Below, piece after piece: positions 35,983 to 43,794 of a DNA stretch of 64,000 bases. The notes beneath the pieces are model-generated. The model worked only from the letters and a program-made list of their open reading frames with translations, searched no databases and was not told where the DNA came from. Position numbers and translations under genes: made by a program. The stretch is from Streptomyces fructofermentans (GTDB taxonomy: Bacteria > Actinomycetota > Actinomycetes > Streptomycetales > Streptomycetaceae), in assembly GCF_014651055.1 (NCBI RefSeq), contig NZ_BMWD01000007.1, positions 1 to 64,000 of the forward strand, given 5' to 3'. Numbering within the stretch: position 1 is the first letter of the stretch; every line of letters starts with the position of its first letter.

Positions 35983-36540
35983 CGGCTGGGTTCGGTAGCG
36001 GAGGTAGACCACGCCGCTGGTTAGCCGGCGTTCGTCCAGGAGCTCCAAGTGGAGCCGGGCCCCGTCGGGGAGGAAGGGCTTGCCGCCGCCCATCACGGCG
36101 GGGCCGACGAACAGGTGGTACTCGTCCACCAGCCCTGCGGCGATCGCGTCGGCGGCGAGGGCGGCCCCGCCGACGGTGAGGTCGCGTTCGGAAGATGCCT
36201 TCAGCCGCCGAACCGCCTCGGGGTCGAAGTCGCCTTCGATCCGGGTCCGGGTGGTGGAGGCCGAGTCCAGCGTCCTGGAGTACACGACCTTGTCGGCCGC
36301 CTGCCAGATCTCCGCGAACTCCCGCGCCCCGGGCGACCGGCCCGCGATGGACGGGTCGGTCTCCCAGACGGCCATCATGTCGTACAGCCGGCGCCCGTAC
36401 AGGTAGGTCCCGACCGGCCGCAGCACGTCGTTGATGAAGGAGTAGTACTCCTCGTCCGGTACCGCCCAGTCGAAATTGCCGTCCGCGTCGGCGATGTAGC
36501 CGTCCAAGGACACATTGAACATGTAGATCAACTTGGCCAT
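35980..36540 (-). CDS. RibD-like / dihydrofolate reductase family protein
   Basis: A 186-residue protein with the RibD C-terminal (DHFR-like) fold. Landmarks are the opening MAKLIYMFNVSLDGYIAD, the segment YLYGRRLYDMM, YSRTLDS, DLTVGGAALAADAIAAGLVD and GGGKPFLPDG, which together form the NADPH-binding and substrate cleft in this family. Stand-alone proteins of this type are usually predicted reductases of unknown substrate. The start is the ATG at 36540. It is a single-gene unit, convergent with the preceding gene. Confidence 0.85.
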   Translation of the reverse strand: MAKLIYMFNVSLDGYIADADGNFDWAVPDEEYYSFINDVLRPVGTYLYGRRLYDMMAVWETDPSIAGRSPGAREFAEIWQAADKVVYSRTLDSASTTRTRIEGDFDPEAVRRLKASSERDLTVGGAALAADAIAAGLVDEYHLFVGPAVMGGGKPFLPDGARLHLELLDERRLTSGVVYLRYRTQP

Positions 36541-36876
36541 GCGAGCCTTCTCCCAGGTCGGGGCCACTTGTACGTCCCGCAGCACACTAGCCCGCGCCTG
36601 TGACAATGCCCGGCGACCGCACGGCCGTCGCTGCGAAGGGCTGCGTCCGGGACTGCCGCGGCTCCGGCCGTTCCGCCCGGCCCGTTCGCGGACCCGGCCG
36701 CGCAGCCGGTGGTGCGGCTCGGTGCCCCACGCGCCGGCGCGCCCGGCGGATCCGCACGGCCCGGACCTCGGGGAAGTCCGCGAGCGGTTCGGCAACGTGA
36801 GCCGGGAACCCCGCCTTGCCCCACCGGCCGCGGGGCCCTCTAGGCTGAGCCGTCGTCCGCACTGCCTGGGAGCGTC
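36541..36876. other. 336-bp divergent spacer, no gene seen
   Basis: It separates the RibD-like gene (minus) and the VOC gene (plus) and must hold both promoters. It is uniformly GC-rich; I find no clear -10/-35 pair, long inverted repeat or credible small ORF. Confidence 0.3.
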
Positions 36877-37290
36877 ATGGCCAGTAGGTTCACCGAGTTG
36901 GTTGTCGACTGCCACGATCCGGAGCGCCTCGCTCAGTTCTGGTGCGCGGTCCTGGACTTCGAGGTGATCGACCGGGGCGAGGGCAAGGTCGAGATCGGTT
37001 CCTGGGAACCGACCGTCGAGGAGGTCCGGGCGCGTCAGATGCCGCCCACAGTGGTGTTCATCCGGGTGCCCGAGGGCAAGACCGCGAAGAATCGGCTCCA
37101 CCTCGACGTCAGCCCCATCGACCGCGGTACCGACGACGAGGTGGCCAGGCTGCTGAGCCTCGGCGCCACCAGGGTGGACGTGGGGCAGGGGCCAGGCCGG
37201 AGTTGGGTGGTCATGGCCGATCCCGAGGGCAACGAGTTCGACGTGCTGCGCAGCCTGGCACCGCACTCCGGGACCGGCCCCACGGGGTGA
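36877..37290 (+). CDS. VOC superfamily (glyoxalase-like) protein
   Basis: A 137-residue single-subunit VOC fold: MASRFTELVVDCHDPERLAQ starts the first beta-alpha-beta-beta-beta unit (the CHDPERLAQFW pattern is typical of the glyoxalase-like subgroup) and NRLHLDVSPID begins the second, ending in MADPEGNEFDVL. The metal-ligand type residues H (LHLDV) and E (GNEFDV) are present, but no substrate can be assigned. The ATG at 36877 has GGGAGCGTC upstream. Convergent with kdpC across a shared terminator. Confidence 0.85.
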   Translation: MASRFTELVVDCHDPERLAQFWCAVLDFEVIDRGEGKVEIGSWEPTVEEVRARQMPPTVVFIRVPEGKTAKNRLHLDVSPIDRGTDDEVARLLSLGATRVDVGQGPGRSWVVMADPEGNEFDVLRSLAPHSGTGPTG

Positions 37291-37345
37291 TGCCCGGCCC
37301 AACGGGGCGCCGGTGCCGCGGTCTTCCTCGGTGACGAGTGCGGGC

Positions 37346-37413
37346 GGGAGCCGGCGGGACCCGGACCACCCCCGCCACGACGGCTGGGGGATGGGCGGGT
37401 CCCGTCGGCTCCC
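37346..37413. terminator. 18-bp hairpin between VOC gene and kdpC
   Basis: Arms 37346-37363 and 37396-37413 are complementary over 18 bp with a single G-T pair (core GGCGGGACCCG), enclosing 32 nt. It sits between convergent genes and would terminate both. Confidence 0.7.
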
Positions 37414-37428
37414 GGAGTCGCGACCGCG

Positions 37429-38109
37429 CTAGCCCTTGGCGACCAGGGCCTTGAGGGCGGTGTTCAACTCCAGTACGTTGACGCGGGGTTCGCCCATGAA
37501 GCCGAGCATGCGGCCCTCGGTGTGGTCGGCGACCAGTTTCTCGACCTGTCCGACGCCGAGGTCGTTCCGCTCGGCGACGCGGTGGACCTGGAGTTCGGCG
37601 TACGCCGGGGAGATGTGCGGGTCGAGGCCGGAGCCCGATGAGGTGACGGCGTCGGCCGGCACGTCCCGCGGCGCGACCTTGTAGGACTTCGTCGTGTTGT
37701 CCGCGACGACCGCGGCCTTGGCGTCCTGGACCAGCTTCACCAGGTCCGGGTTGTCGGCGGCCTTGTTGGTGGCTCCCGAGAGGATCAGCGCGTACTGGGT
37801 GTTCACGCTGTTGGAGCCGAGACCGTTGGAGGGGCGCGGCTGGAACCACTTGAGGTCCGGCTTCGCGGCCTCGTCAGGGTCGTCGGGGTTCCGCTCGGGG
37901 AGGTTGTAGGTCTGCCCGATCAGGGACGAGCCGACGGTCCGGCCGTCTTCGTCCTTGATCTCGGAGCCGTTGGCCCTGGCGGGGAAGACGGCCTGGGCGA
38001 CGCCGGTGACGGCGAGGGGGTAGAGGACACCGCACAGGACGGTCAGGACGATGAGGGCGCGCAGCCCGGCACCGAGGAGTCGGGCGGTGTTGGACACCGA
38101 GTTGTTCAT
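37429..38109 (-). CDS. kdpC: Potassium-transporting ATPase subunit C
   Basis: KdpC, 226 residues: a single N-terminal transmembrane helix (GLRALIVLTVLCGVLYPLAV) and a periplasmic-side domain with GSSLIGQTYNLPERN, WFQPRPSNG, SGSGLDPHISPAYAELQVHRVA and VNVLELNTAL, the diagnostic KdpC blocks. It stabilises the Kdp complex and helps deliver K+ to KdpA. Start is taken as ATG 38109 (MNNSV); an alternative ATG at 38118 overlaps the kdpB stop as ATGA. No kdpD/kdpE genes follow: the next gene is a convergent VOC protein. Confidence 0.93.
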   Translation of the reverse strand: MNNSVSNTARLLGAGLRALIVLTVLCGVLYPLAVTGVAQAVFPARANGSEIKDEDGRTVGSSLIGQTYNLPERNPDDPDEAAKPDLKWFQPRPSNGLGSNSVNTQYALILSGATNKAADNPDLVKLVQDAKAAVVADNTTKSYKVAPRDVPADAVTSSGSGLDPHISPAYAELQVHRVAERNDLGVGQVEKLVADHTEGRMLGFMGEPRVNVLELNTALKALVAKG

Positions 38110-38114
38110 GCGGA

Positions 38115-40217
38115 TCATCCAATGCCGGGGATGAGGGAGATGACGAGGTCGATGAGCTTGATGCCGATGAACGGGGCCACGAGACCGCCGAGTCCGTAGA
38201 CGGCGAGGTTGCGGCGGAGCATCGTGTCCGCGCTGGTGGGCCTGTACCGGACGCCCTTGAGGGCGAGCGGGACGAGGGCGATGATGACCAGCGCGTTGAA
38301 GACGACGGCCGAGAGGATCGCCGACTGCGGGGAGTGCAGGCCCATGATGTTCAGCCTGTCGAGGCCGGGGTGGGCCACGGCGAACATGGCCGGGATGATC
38401 GCGAAGTACTTCGCGACGTCGTTGGCGATCGAGAACGTCGTCAACGCTCCCCGGGTGATGAGGAGTTGCTTGCCGATCTCGACGATCTCGATGAGCTTGG
38501 TCGGGTTGGAGTCCAGGTCCACCATGTTCCCGGCCTCCTTGGCGGCCGAGGTCCCGGTGTTCATGGCCACGCCCACGTCGGCCTGGGCGAGGGCCGGCGC
38601 GTCGTTGGTGCCGTCGCCGGTCATGGCGACGAGCTTGCCGCCCGCCTGCTCCCGCTTGATGAGGGCCATCTTGTCCTCGGGGGTGGCCTCGGCGAGGAAG
38701 TCGTCGACACCGGCCTCCTCGGCTATCGCCTTGGCCGTCAGCGGGTTGTCGCCCGTGATCATGACCGTCCTGATGCCCATGCGGCGCAGTTCCTCGAACC
38801 GCTCGCGCATGCCGTCCTTGACGACGTCCTTGAGGTGGACGACACCCAGGATCCGTGCGCCCCGGCCGTCCTCGACGGCGACCAGGAGCGGGGTGCCGCC
38901 GGCTTCGGAGATGCGGCGCGTGAGGAGTTCCGCGTCCTCGGCGACGTGTCCGCCGCGCTCGCGCACCCAGGCGGTGACCGAACCGGCGGCGCCCTTGCGG
39001 GTCTTCCTGCCGTCCACGTCGACGCCCGACATGCGGGTCTGCGCGGTGAAGCCGATCCATTCGGCCTGCGCGAGTTCGCCCTGGTGGCGTTCGCGGAGCC
39101 CGTACTTCTCCTTGGCGAGGACCACGATCGAGCGGCCCTCCGGCGTCTCGTCGGCGAGCGACGAGAGCTGTGCGGCGTCGGCCAGTTCGGCCTCGGTGAC
39201 GCCCTCGGCGGGCACGAACTCGGAGGCCTGGCGGTTGCCGAGGGTGATGGTGCCGGTCTTGTCGAGGAGCAGCGTGGAGACGTCACCCGCGGCCTCCACC
39301 GCCCGCCCGGACATGGCCAGTACGTTGCGCTGGACCAGGCGGTCCATGCCGGCGATGCCGATGGCGGAGAGCAGGGCCCCGATGGTGGTCGGGATCAGGC
39401 AGACCAGCAGGGCGGCCAGCACGATCATCGACTGCTCGGCGCCGGCGTAGATCGCGAACGGCTGGAGGGTGACCACGGCCAGCAGGAACACGATCGTCAG
39501 CGAGGCGAGCAGGATGTTCAGGGCGATCTCGTTGGGCGTCTTCTGCCGGGCCGCGCCCTCCACGAGCGCGATCATGCGGTCGATGAACGTCTCGCCGGGC
39601 TTGGTGGTGATCTTCACGACGATCCGGTCGGACAGCACCTTGGTGCCACCGGTGACCGCGCTGCGGTCGCCGCCCGACTCCCGGATGACCGGGGCCGATT
39701 CGCCCGTGATGGCGGACTCGTCGACGGAGGCGACGCCCTCGACGACGTCACCGTCGCCGGGGATCACGTCCCCCGCCTCGCAGACCACCAGGTCGCCGAT
39801 CCTGAGGTCGGTGCCGGGGACCTGCTCCTCGCCGGTGCCGTCCTTGGTGAGGCGGCGGGCGACGGAGTCGGTCTTGGCCTTGCGCAGGGTGTCGGCCTGG
39901 GCCTTTCCGCGCCCCTCCGCGACGGCCTCGGCGAGGTTCGCGAAGATCGTCGTCAGCCACAGCCAGGCGGTGATCGCCCAGCCGAACCAGTCCGTCGGGT
40001 CCTTCAGTGCCAGCAGCGTCGTGACGACGGATCCGACGAGGACGACGAACATGACCGGGGACTTGACCATGACGCGGGGGTCGAGCTTCCGCAACGCGTC
40101 GGGCAGGGACCTGACCAGCGCGCCGGGGTCGAAGAGACCCCCGCCGACACGGTCGGCCGGCTTGTGTCCCGTGGGCAGGTCACCGTGCGGGGCACGGGGT
40201 GGGGTGATGGTGCTCAT
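38115..40217 (-). CDS. kdpB: Potassium-transporting P-type ATPase subunit B
   Basis: KdpB, 700 residues, the catalytic P-type ATPase of the high-affinity K+ uptake system in the cytoplasmic membrane. Visible motifs are the actuator sequence [10 protein letters not shown], the phosphorylated Asp in [13 protein letters not shown], the nucleotide-binding region around [11 protein letters not shown], and the hinge [20 protein letters not shown]. The ATG at 40217 overlaps the kdpA stop (ATGA), and the 3' end touches kdpC, so the operon is translationally coupled. Full length for the family. Confidence 0.97.
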   Translation of the reverse strand: MSTITPPRAPHGDLPTGHKPADRVGGGLFDPGALVRSLPDALRKLDPRVMVKSPVMFVVLVGSVVTTLLALKDPTDWFGWAITAWLWLTTIFANLAEAVAEGRGKAQADTLRKAKTDSVARRLTKDGTGEEQVPGTDLRIGDLVVCEAGDVIPGDGDVVEGVASVDESAITGESAPVIRESGGDRSAVTGGTKVLSDRIVVKITTKPGETFIDRMIALVEGAARQKTPNEIALNILLASLTIVFLLAVVTLQPFAIYAGAEQSMIVLAALLVCLIPTTIGALLSAIGIAGMDRLVQRNVLAMSGRAVEAAGDVSTLLLDKTGTITLGNRQASEFVPAEGVTEAELADAAQLSSLADETPEGRSIVVLAKEKYGLRERHQGELAQAEWIGFTAQTRMSGVDVDGRKTRKGAAGSVTAWVRERGGHVAEDAELLTRRISEAGGTPLLVAVEDGRGARILGVVHLKDVVKDGMRERFEELRRMGIRTVMITGDNPLTAKAIAEEAGVDDFLAEATPEDKMALIKREQAGGKLVAMTGDGTNDAPALAQADVGVAMNTGTSAAKEAGNMVDLDSNPTKLIEIVEIGKQLLITRGALTTFSIANDVAKYFAIIPAMFAVAHPGLDRLNIMGLHSPQSAILSAVVFNALVIIALVPLALKGVRYRPTSADTMLRRNLAVYGLGGLVAPFIGIKLIDLVISLIPGIG

Positions 40218-41878
40218 GACGCGAGCCCTTCGGCGAGCGGCCCCAGCGCGAGGGCGGGGAAGTAGGTGAGACCGGTGATGATGACGATCGTGCCGACGAG
40301 CAGCCCGGCGTAGAGCGGCTTGTCCGTGCGCAGGGTGCCCGCGGTGGCGGGTACCGGACGCTGTTCGGCGAGCGAGCCGGCGAGCGCGAGGACGAACACG
40401 ATCGGCAGGAAGCGGCCCAGCAGCATGGCGATGCCGATGGTGCTGTTGAACCACTGGGTGTCCGCGCTCAGACCCGCGAAGGCCGAGCCGTTGTTGTTGG
40501 CACCCGAGGTGTACGCGTAGAGGATCTCCGAGAAGCCGTGCGCGCCCGGGTTGGACATCGAGTCGCCCGGTGTGGGCAGGGCCATCGCCGCCGCGGTGAA
40601 GCAGAGCACCAGCGCCGGGGTGATCAGGATGTAGCAGGCCGCGAGCTTGATCTCGCGTGTGCCGATCTTCTTGCCCAGGTACTCGGGGGTGCGGCCGACC
40701 ATCAGACCCGCGATGAACACCGCGATGATCGCCATGATCAGCATGCCGTAGAGGCCGGAGCCGACACCGCCGGGCGCGATCTCGCCGAGCTGCATGCCCA
40801 GCAGCGTGATGCCGCCGCCGAGGCCGGTGTACGAGGAGTGGAAGGAGTTCACGGCACCCGTCGACGTGAGGGTGGTCGCCACCGCGAAGATCGACGAACC
40901 CGCGATCCCGAAGCGGGTCTCCTTGCCCTCCATGGCGCCACCCGCGGCCTGGAGCGCGGGTCCGTGGTGCGCGAACTCGGTCCACATCATCAGACCGGTG
41001 AAGGCGACCCAGATGATGCCCATCGTGGCGAGGATCGCGTAGCCCTGGCGCAGGTTGCCGACCATGCGGCCGAAGGTCCGGGTGAGGGCGAACGGGATGA
41101 CCAGGATCAGGAAGACCTCGAAGAGGTTCGAGAGCGGGGTGGGGTTCTCGAAGGGGTGCGCGCTGTTGGCGTTGAAGTAGCCGCCGCCGTTCGTGCCCAG
41201 CTCCTTGATCGCCTCCTGGGAGGCGACCGCGCCGCCGTTCCACTGCTGGGTGCCGCCCGTGAACTGGCCGACCTCGTGGATGCCGGCGAAGTTCTGGATC
41301 GCACCGCACGCGACGAGGACCAGCGCCCCGACCACGGCGATGGGCAGCAGGATGCGTACGGTGCCGCGCACCAGGTCCGACCAGAAGTTGCCCAGTTCAC
41401 CCGTGCGGGACCGGGCGAAGCCGCGTACGAGCGCCACCGCGACGGCCATGCCCACGGCGGCCGACACGAAGTTCTGCACCGCAAGCCCGCCGGTCTGCAC
41501 GACGTGGCCCATGGCCTGCTCGCCGTAGTACGACTGCCAGTTGGTGTTCGCCACGAACGACGCGGCCGTGTTGAAGGCCTGGTCGGGGTCGATCGACGCG
41601 AAGCCGAGCGAGCCGGGCAGGCTGCCCTGCAGCCGCTGGAGGCCGTAGAGGAACACCACGCCGACCGCGGAGAAGGCGAGGACGCCACGCAGGTAGGCGG
41701 GCCAGCGCATCTGCGTCGACGGGTCGGCGCCGATCGCCTTGTAGATCCACTTCTCCGGCTTCCAGTGCTTCTCGGAGGAGTAGACGCGTGCCATGTAGTC
41801 GCCCAGCGGGCGGTAGGCGAGCGCGAGCGCAGCCGTCAGGGCGAGGAGCTGGAGTACACCAGCGATCTCGGGGCTCAT
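40214..41878 (-). CDS. kdpA: Potassium-transporting ATPase subunit A (K+ channel subunit)
   Basis: KdpA, 554 residues with about ten transmembrane helices, the K+-selective channel-like subunit. It starts [20 protein letters not shown], then [12 protein letters not shown], and has several KdpA loop signatures: [33 protein letters not shown] and [11 protein letters not shown], which contain the selectivity-filter glycines. The ATG at 41878 is 8 nt beyond the kdpF stop. Full length. Confidence 0.97.
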   Translation of the reverse strand: MSPEIAGVLQLLALTAALALAYRPLGDYMARVYSSEKHWKPEKWIYKAIGADPSTQMRWPAYLRGVLAFSAVGVVFLYGLQRLQGSLPGSLGFASIDPDQAFNTAASFVANTNWQSYYGEQAMGHVVQTGGLAVQNFVSAAVGMAVAVALVRGFARSRTGELGNFWSDLVRGTVRILLPIAVVGALVLVACGAIQNFAGIHEVGQFTGGTQQWNGGAVASQEAIKELGTNGGGYFNANSAHPFENPTPLSNLFEVFLILVIPFALTRTFGRMVGNLRQGYAILATMGIIWVAFTGLMMWTEFAHHGPALQAAGGAMEGKETRFGIAGSSIFAVATTLTSTGAVNSFHSSYTGLGGGITLLGMQLGEIAPGGVGSGLYGMLIMAIIAVFIAGLMVGRTPEYLGKKIGTREIKLAACYILITPALVLCFTAAAMALPTPGDSMSNPGAHGFSEILYAYTSGANNNGSAFAGLSADTQWFNSTIGIAMLLGRFLPIVFVLALAGSLAEQRPVPATAGTLRTDKPLYAGLLVGTIVIITGLTYFPALALGPLAEGLAS

Positions 41879-41886
41879 TTCGGTGC

Positions 41887-41976
41887 TCAGAACCTCTCCG
41901 GATACAGAAGGGCGAGGACGAGATAGCCCAAGAGGGAGACGGCCACGACCAGGCCGACGACGTTTTCGACGGTCAC
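41887..41976 (-). CDS. kdpF: KdpF, small stabilising subunit of the K+ ATPase (29 aa)
   Basis: A 29-residue single-helix membrane peptide from a GTG at 41976: [20 protein letters not shown] followed by LALLYPERF. The YPERF end is the standard KdpF C-terminus. KdpF sits at the KdpA/KdpB interface and stabilises the complex. Its GTGA start overlaps the stop of the small upstream ORF, and its stop is 8 nt before kdpA. Confidence 0.92.
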   Translation of the reverse strand: MTVENVVGLVVAVSLLGYLVLALLYPERF

Positions 41977-42056
41977 AGCTTGGCCACCCCTCGGGCGACG
42001 AGAGCCACCAGCGCGAACACCGCGATCGTGGTGACGACGAAGGCCAGATCGGCCAT
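41973..42056 (-). CDS. 27-residue membrane peptide leading the kdp operon
   Basis: ATG at 42056 encodes [20 protein letters not shown] and ends ARGVAKL: one hydrophobic helix with a short basic tail. A GTGA overlap links its stop to the kdpF start, and a ribosome binding site (AGGAGCTCACG) precedes it. It is probably a real micro-protein of the Kdp operon, as the helix-plus-basic-tail design and coupling are hard to get by chance. It may be a second KdpF-like subunit or a leader peptide; no function is established. Confidence 0.75.
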   Translation of the reverse strand: MADLAFVVTTIAVFALVALVARGVAKL

Positions 42057-42322
42057 CGTGAGCTCCTGGATGAAGTGATGAGACGGAATCGGCCGGATGG
42101 CCGATGTACAGCAAACCGCCAGGTCGGCACGGTGGTGCGCCCTCTTGACGGGCTCCATACGGGCGCGGTCGCGCTCTTGACGTGTCGCTGACGCCACTGC
42201 TGACGGCGACACACCGGTCACGATGAGTCGCCGTGTACGCCCGAGCCGGCGGCCGTGCCGCCCCGGTGGGGCGCCTCCCGTCCGCTGGTCCGCCGGGATG
42301 CGGGGGCGTCACGTCCGCGGGT
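42057..42322 (-). promoter_or_regulatory. Upstream region of the kdp operon, cut off by an IS110 insertion
   Basis: About 266 bp lie between the first kdp ORF and the IS element. On the minus strand it contains a repeated CCGTCAAGAG-like sequence and an A/T-richer stretch (TTTGCTGTACATC) about 50 bp before the first start, a possible -10 zone. I cannot identify a KdpE box or a riboswitch. The IS has removed whatever lay immediately beyond. Confidence 0.4.
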
Positions 42323-42330
42323 CCCCCCCC

Positions 42331-42563
42331 ATTACCGTCTTCGTAGCCCCGCAACGGGGCGCCCGGCCTTCGGAGTTGGCATGGCTTTCTCCCCCTGTCG
42401 ATCGCATGTCTTGGGGGGTGGTGTCACCAACTCCGGAGGCATCGACAGACCGCTGATTAGGGGCATGACCACTGGCTTCTTCGCAGGCCGGGAGGCTCTT
42501 CGCAATGTGGATGTGGCGATCGGTGCCGTGGGACGGCCGGGCGAGGACGACCGAAGGACGCAC
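42331..42563 (+). ncRNA. Candidate bridge RNA in the left end of the IS110 element
   Basis: IS110-group elements make a structured bridge RNA from the non-coding end upstream of the recombinase. Here the 233-nt left end is compatible: a CCCCG/CGGGG stem-loop near 42347-42359, then a 12-bp long-range stem CTTCGGAGTTGG (42370-42381) pairing with 42427-42438. The loop of that stem holds a C5 run and a G6 run on opposite sides, as target guides for a C8 target would. Further 3', TAGGGGCA (42458-42465) is repeated exactly at the element's right end (43776-43783), as expected of a donor guide. Boundaries of the RNA itself are not known. Confidence 0.5.
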
Positions 42564-43766
42564 GTGATCGACGTCAGTGACATCGGCGCCTTCCTCGGCC
42601 TGGACGTCGGCAAGGGCGAACACCACGCCACCGCCGTCACCTCGGTCGGGAAGAAAGCCTTCGACAAACGGCTGCCCAACAGCGAACCCAAGCTCCGCGA
42701 AGTGTTCGGCAAACTGCAAGCCAAACACGGGACCGTGCTCGTGGTGGTCGACCAGCCGGCCTCCATCGGGGCCCTGCCGCTGGCGGTGGCCAGGGACATG
42801 GGCTGCCCGGTCGCCTATCTGCCCGGCCTGACGATGCGGCGGATCGCCGACCTGTATCCCGGCGAGGCCAAGACCGATGCCCGCGACGCGTTCGTCATCG
42901 CGGACGCGGCCCGCGTCATGCCGCACACCCTCCGCTCCGTCGACCTCCAGGACGAGACCATCGCCGAGCTGGAGATGATCGTCGGCTTCGACGACGACCT
43001 GGCCGGCGAAGCAACCCGCATCAGCAACCGCCTGCGGGGCCTGCTGACGCAGATCCACCCGTCGCTGGAACGGGTCCTTGGCCCGCGCGTCCAGCACCCG
43101 GCCGTGCTCAAGCTTCTCGACCAGTTCGGCTCCCCGGCCCAGATCCGCAAAGCCGGACGCCGGCGGCTCATTGCGTTGATACGTCCGAAGGCACCGCGGA
43201 TGGCTGAACGGCTCATCGAAGACGTCTTCAGCGCACTGGACGAACAGACCGTCGTCGTCCCGGGCACCGACGCGGCCGCTCTGATCGTCCCCAGCCTCGC
43301 GGGCTCCCTCCGAGCGGCGCTCGACCAGCGGAAACTCCTGGCCACCCGGATCGAGGAACTGCTGGAGAACCACCCTCTTTCGAAGGTCCTGACGTCCATG
43401 CCGGGGATCGGTGTCAGGACCGGAGCCCGCATCCTCATCGACGTCGGCGACGGCAGTTCGTTCCCGACCGCCGCCCACCTCGCCGCCTACGCCGGCCTCG
43501 CCCCCACGACCCGCAGTTCAGGCTCCTCGATCCGCGGCGAACAACCGTCCCGCCGCGGAAACAAGCAGCTCAAACGAGCCTTCTTCCTGTCTGCGTTCGC
43601 GGCTCTGGCCGACCCGGTCTCCCGGACCTACTACGACAAGAAGATCAGCCAGGGAAAGCACCACACCCAAGCGCTCCTCTGCCTCGCGAGACGACGAGCG
43701 GATGTGCTCTTCGCGATGCTCCGCGACGGCACCTTCTACGAACCCCAGCCCGCCCCATCAGCTTGA
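42564..43766 (+). CDS. IS110 family transposase (DEDD/Ser recombinase)
   Basis: A 400-residue recombinase, the usual size for IS110. Starting at GTG 42564 (GAAGGACGCAC upstream), the N-terminal RuvC-like DEDD domain has FLGLDVGKGEHHATAV, TVLVVVDQPASIGALPL and KTDARDAFVIADAARV. After a coiled-coil-like middle, the C-terminal serine-containing domain has LTSMPGIGVRTGARIL, LAAYAGLAPTTRSSGSS and RRGNKQLKRAFFLSAFAAL. All key blocks are intact, so the enzyme may be active. The frame is open further upstream, but that part overlaps the predicted bridge RNA and is unlike transposases. Confidence 0.93.
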   Translation: MIDVSDIGAFLGLDVGKGEHHATAVTSVGKKAFDKRLPNSEPKLREVFGKLQAKHGTVLVVVDQPASIGALPLAVARDMGCPVAYLPGLTMRRIADLYPGEAKTDARDAFVIADAARVMPHTLRSVDLQDETIAELEMIVGFDDDLAGEATRISNRLRGLLTQIHPSLERVLGPRVQHPAVLKLLDQFGSPAQIRKAGRRRLIALIRPKAPRMAERLIEDVFSALDEQTVVVPGTDAAALIVPSLAGSLRAALDQRKLLATRIEELLENHPLSKVLTSMPGIGVRTGARILIDVGDGSSFPTAAHLAAYAGLAPTTRSSGSSIRGEQPSRRGNKQLKRAFFLSAFAALADPVSRTYYDKKISQGKHHTQALLCLARRRADVLFAMLRDGTFYEPQPAPSA

Positions 43767-43794
43767 CGAAACCCATAGGGGCACCCCCCCCGCG

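Larger units (their letters stand above)
42331..43783 (+). mobile_element. IS110-family insertion sequence (about 1.45 kb), flanked by C8 tracts
   Basis: The element comprises a 233-nt non-coding left end, one transposase gene and a 17-nt right end. The left boundary is placed after a run of eight C (42323-42330) and the right one before another run of eight C (43784-43791). A C8 target could have been duplicated or be part of the ends; IS110 elements usually lack terminal inverted repeats, and none is seen. It lies between the kdp promoter region and a kinase gene whose stop codon is only 4 nt from the right C8 tract. The GC content is a little lower than the host genes. Confidence 0.8.

Noticed and set aside
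42057..42322. Possible c-di-AMP (ydaO-type) riboswitch upstream of kdp
   Set aside because: No match to the conserved motifs could be found by eye and the region has been cut by the IS element; such riboswitches precede K+ genes mainly in Firmicutes.
42255..42563. Upstream extension of the IS110 transposase frame
   Set aside because: The extra 103 codons give no transposase-like sequence and would run across the element boundary at the C8 tract; the GTG at 42564 gives a normal 400-residue protein.
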